From Thereva unica (Eukaryota > Arthropoda > Insecta > Diptera > Therevidae): a stretch of DNA of 64,000 nt. Shown one piece after another: positions 63,743-64,000 of this stretch (position 1 is the stretch's first letter; each line of letters opens with the position of its first letter). The notes beneath the pieces were generated by a model that searched no databases, was not told the origin of the DNA, and worked only from the letters and a program-made list of their open reading frames with translations. The stretch is from contig OX465281.1 in the NCBI GenBank assembly GCA_949987705.1, forward strand, positions 199,627,112 to 199,691,111. The letters run 5' to 3'. A program made the position numbers and the translations under genes.

Positions 63743-64000
63743 TTTTATAGTAATTCCTCTTCACTGTCGCTTTCAAAATCAGGATGAACGTTTCTTTTGC
63801 CTTCTTTTACATAATCTTTTAAATTTTTATAAAATTCATGGTACTCTTCATCTATATATTGAAGCAGTGAAAGGAGATCATCTTTCTTATTTTTATTAAT
63901 TGCAATTGGTTCATCGTAGCATCTTGGAATTTCCGAAATTTTCACACAGTTTATTCCTCTTTTGGTTATTAAAAGCGTTTTAAATTCTTCATCCTCATCA
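63743..64000 (-). CDS. C-terminus of a transposase-like protein, DUF7869-like (partial)
   Basis: The minus-strand frame is open from the window edge to TAA just left of 63748. It reads DEDEEFKTLLITKRGINCVK, then CYDEPIAINKNKKDDLLSLL, QYIDEEYHEFYKNLKD and an acidic end. The ..I..NKK.DLL.L...I...YH.FY..L.. pattern is what I recall at the C-terminus of the DUF7869-like family represented at 22784-23740 and 29366-30954. Catalytic motifs would be outside the window. Confidence 0.5.

Overview
This 64 kb window is AT-rich eukaryotic DNA. It is almost certainly from an arthropod genome, most likely an insect, because the transposon families are Tc1, PIF/Harbinger with a MADF-BESS partner, Kolobok-like, pogo/Tigger, hAT, BEL/Pao, mag-like and 17.6/297-like Ty3/gypsy, RTE-like LINE, and many hairpin MITEs. 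GT-AG introns of about 50-90 bp are visible. There are no bacterial features. No complete host gene was found; the best host-gene candidate is a pair of minus-strand exons (7220-7347 and 1967-2110) now separated by a transposon in their intron.

Layout. 1-592: end of a hAT element with a BED-finger start. 600-1925: tRNA-like SINE modules and a perfect 138-bp inverted repeat. 2182-7191: a Kolobok-like transposon with TTAA target duplications, its transposase split by a 2.5-kb element that holds further nested MITEs. 7906-15250: a three-level nest in which a mag-like LTR retrotransposon sits in a Tc1 transposase gene, which sits in the last codons of a Harbinger transposase gene. 16060-16320: a GC-rich satellite patch. 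17015-20634: a second Harbinger element with transposase and a convergent MADF-BESS gene. 20640-27260: a decayed gypsy gag-protease region followed not by reverse transcriptase but by two transposase-like genes and an LTR-like end. 27439-31000: a hairpin of 28-bp repeats, a hAT element, and the start of another transposase-like gene carrying a 558-bp tandem duplication.

31162-51838 is one pogo/Tigger transposon expanded to 20.7 kb. A 1,968-bp solo LTR lies in its coding region, and a decayed minus-strand BEL element lies in its intron. That BEL element was itself entered by a young, intact plus-strand BEL element (34395-43596) and by a hAT MITE (45675-47266). Both BEL elements carry an extra open reading frame after pol that is not recognisably env. 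51900-52600 is a cluster of Tc1-type MITEs, one forming a 208-bp perfect palindrome around (TA)n. 53300-64000 holds LTR-like fragments, broken Tc1 and pogo genes, a head-to-head BEL fragment, an RTE-like LINE 3' end, a GGCCA-type MITE, and, running off the right edge, the tail of another transposase-like gene beside an LTR start.

The genes do not form a pathway; this is a stratified graveyard of mobile elements. Its value is that exact target-site duplications let each insertion be ordered, and removing the insertions in silico restores reading frames. The only elements that still look intact are the mag-like element (identical LTRs, one open frame) and the plus-strand BEL element.
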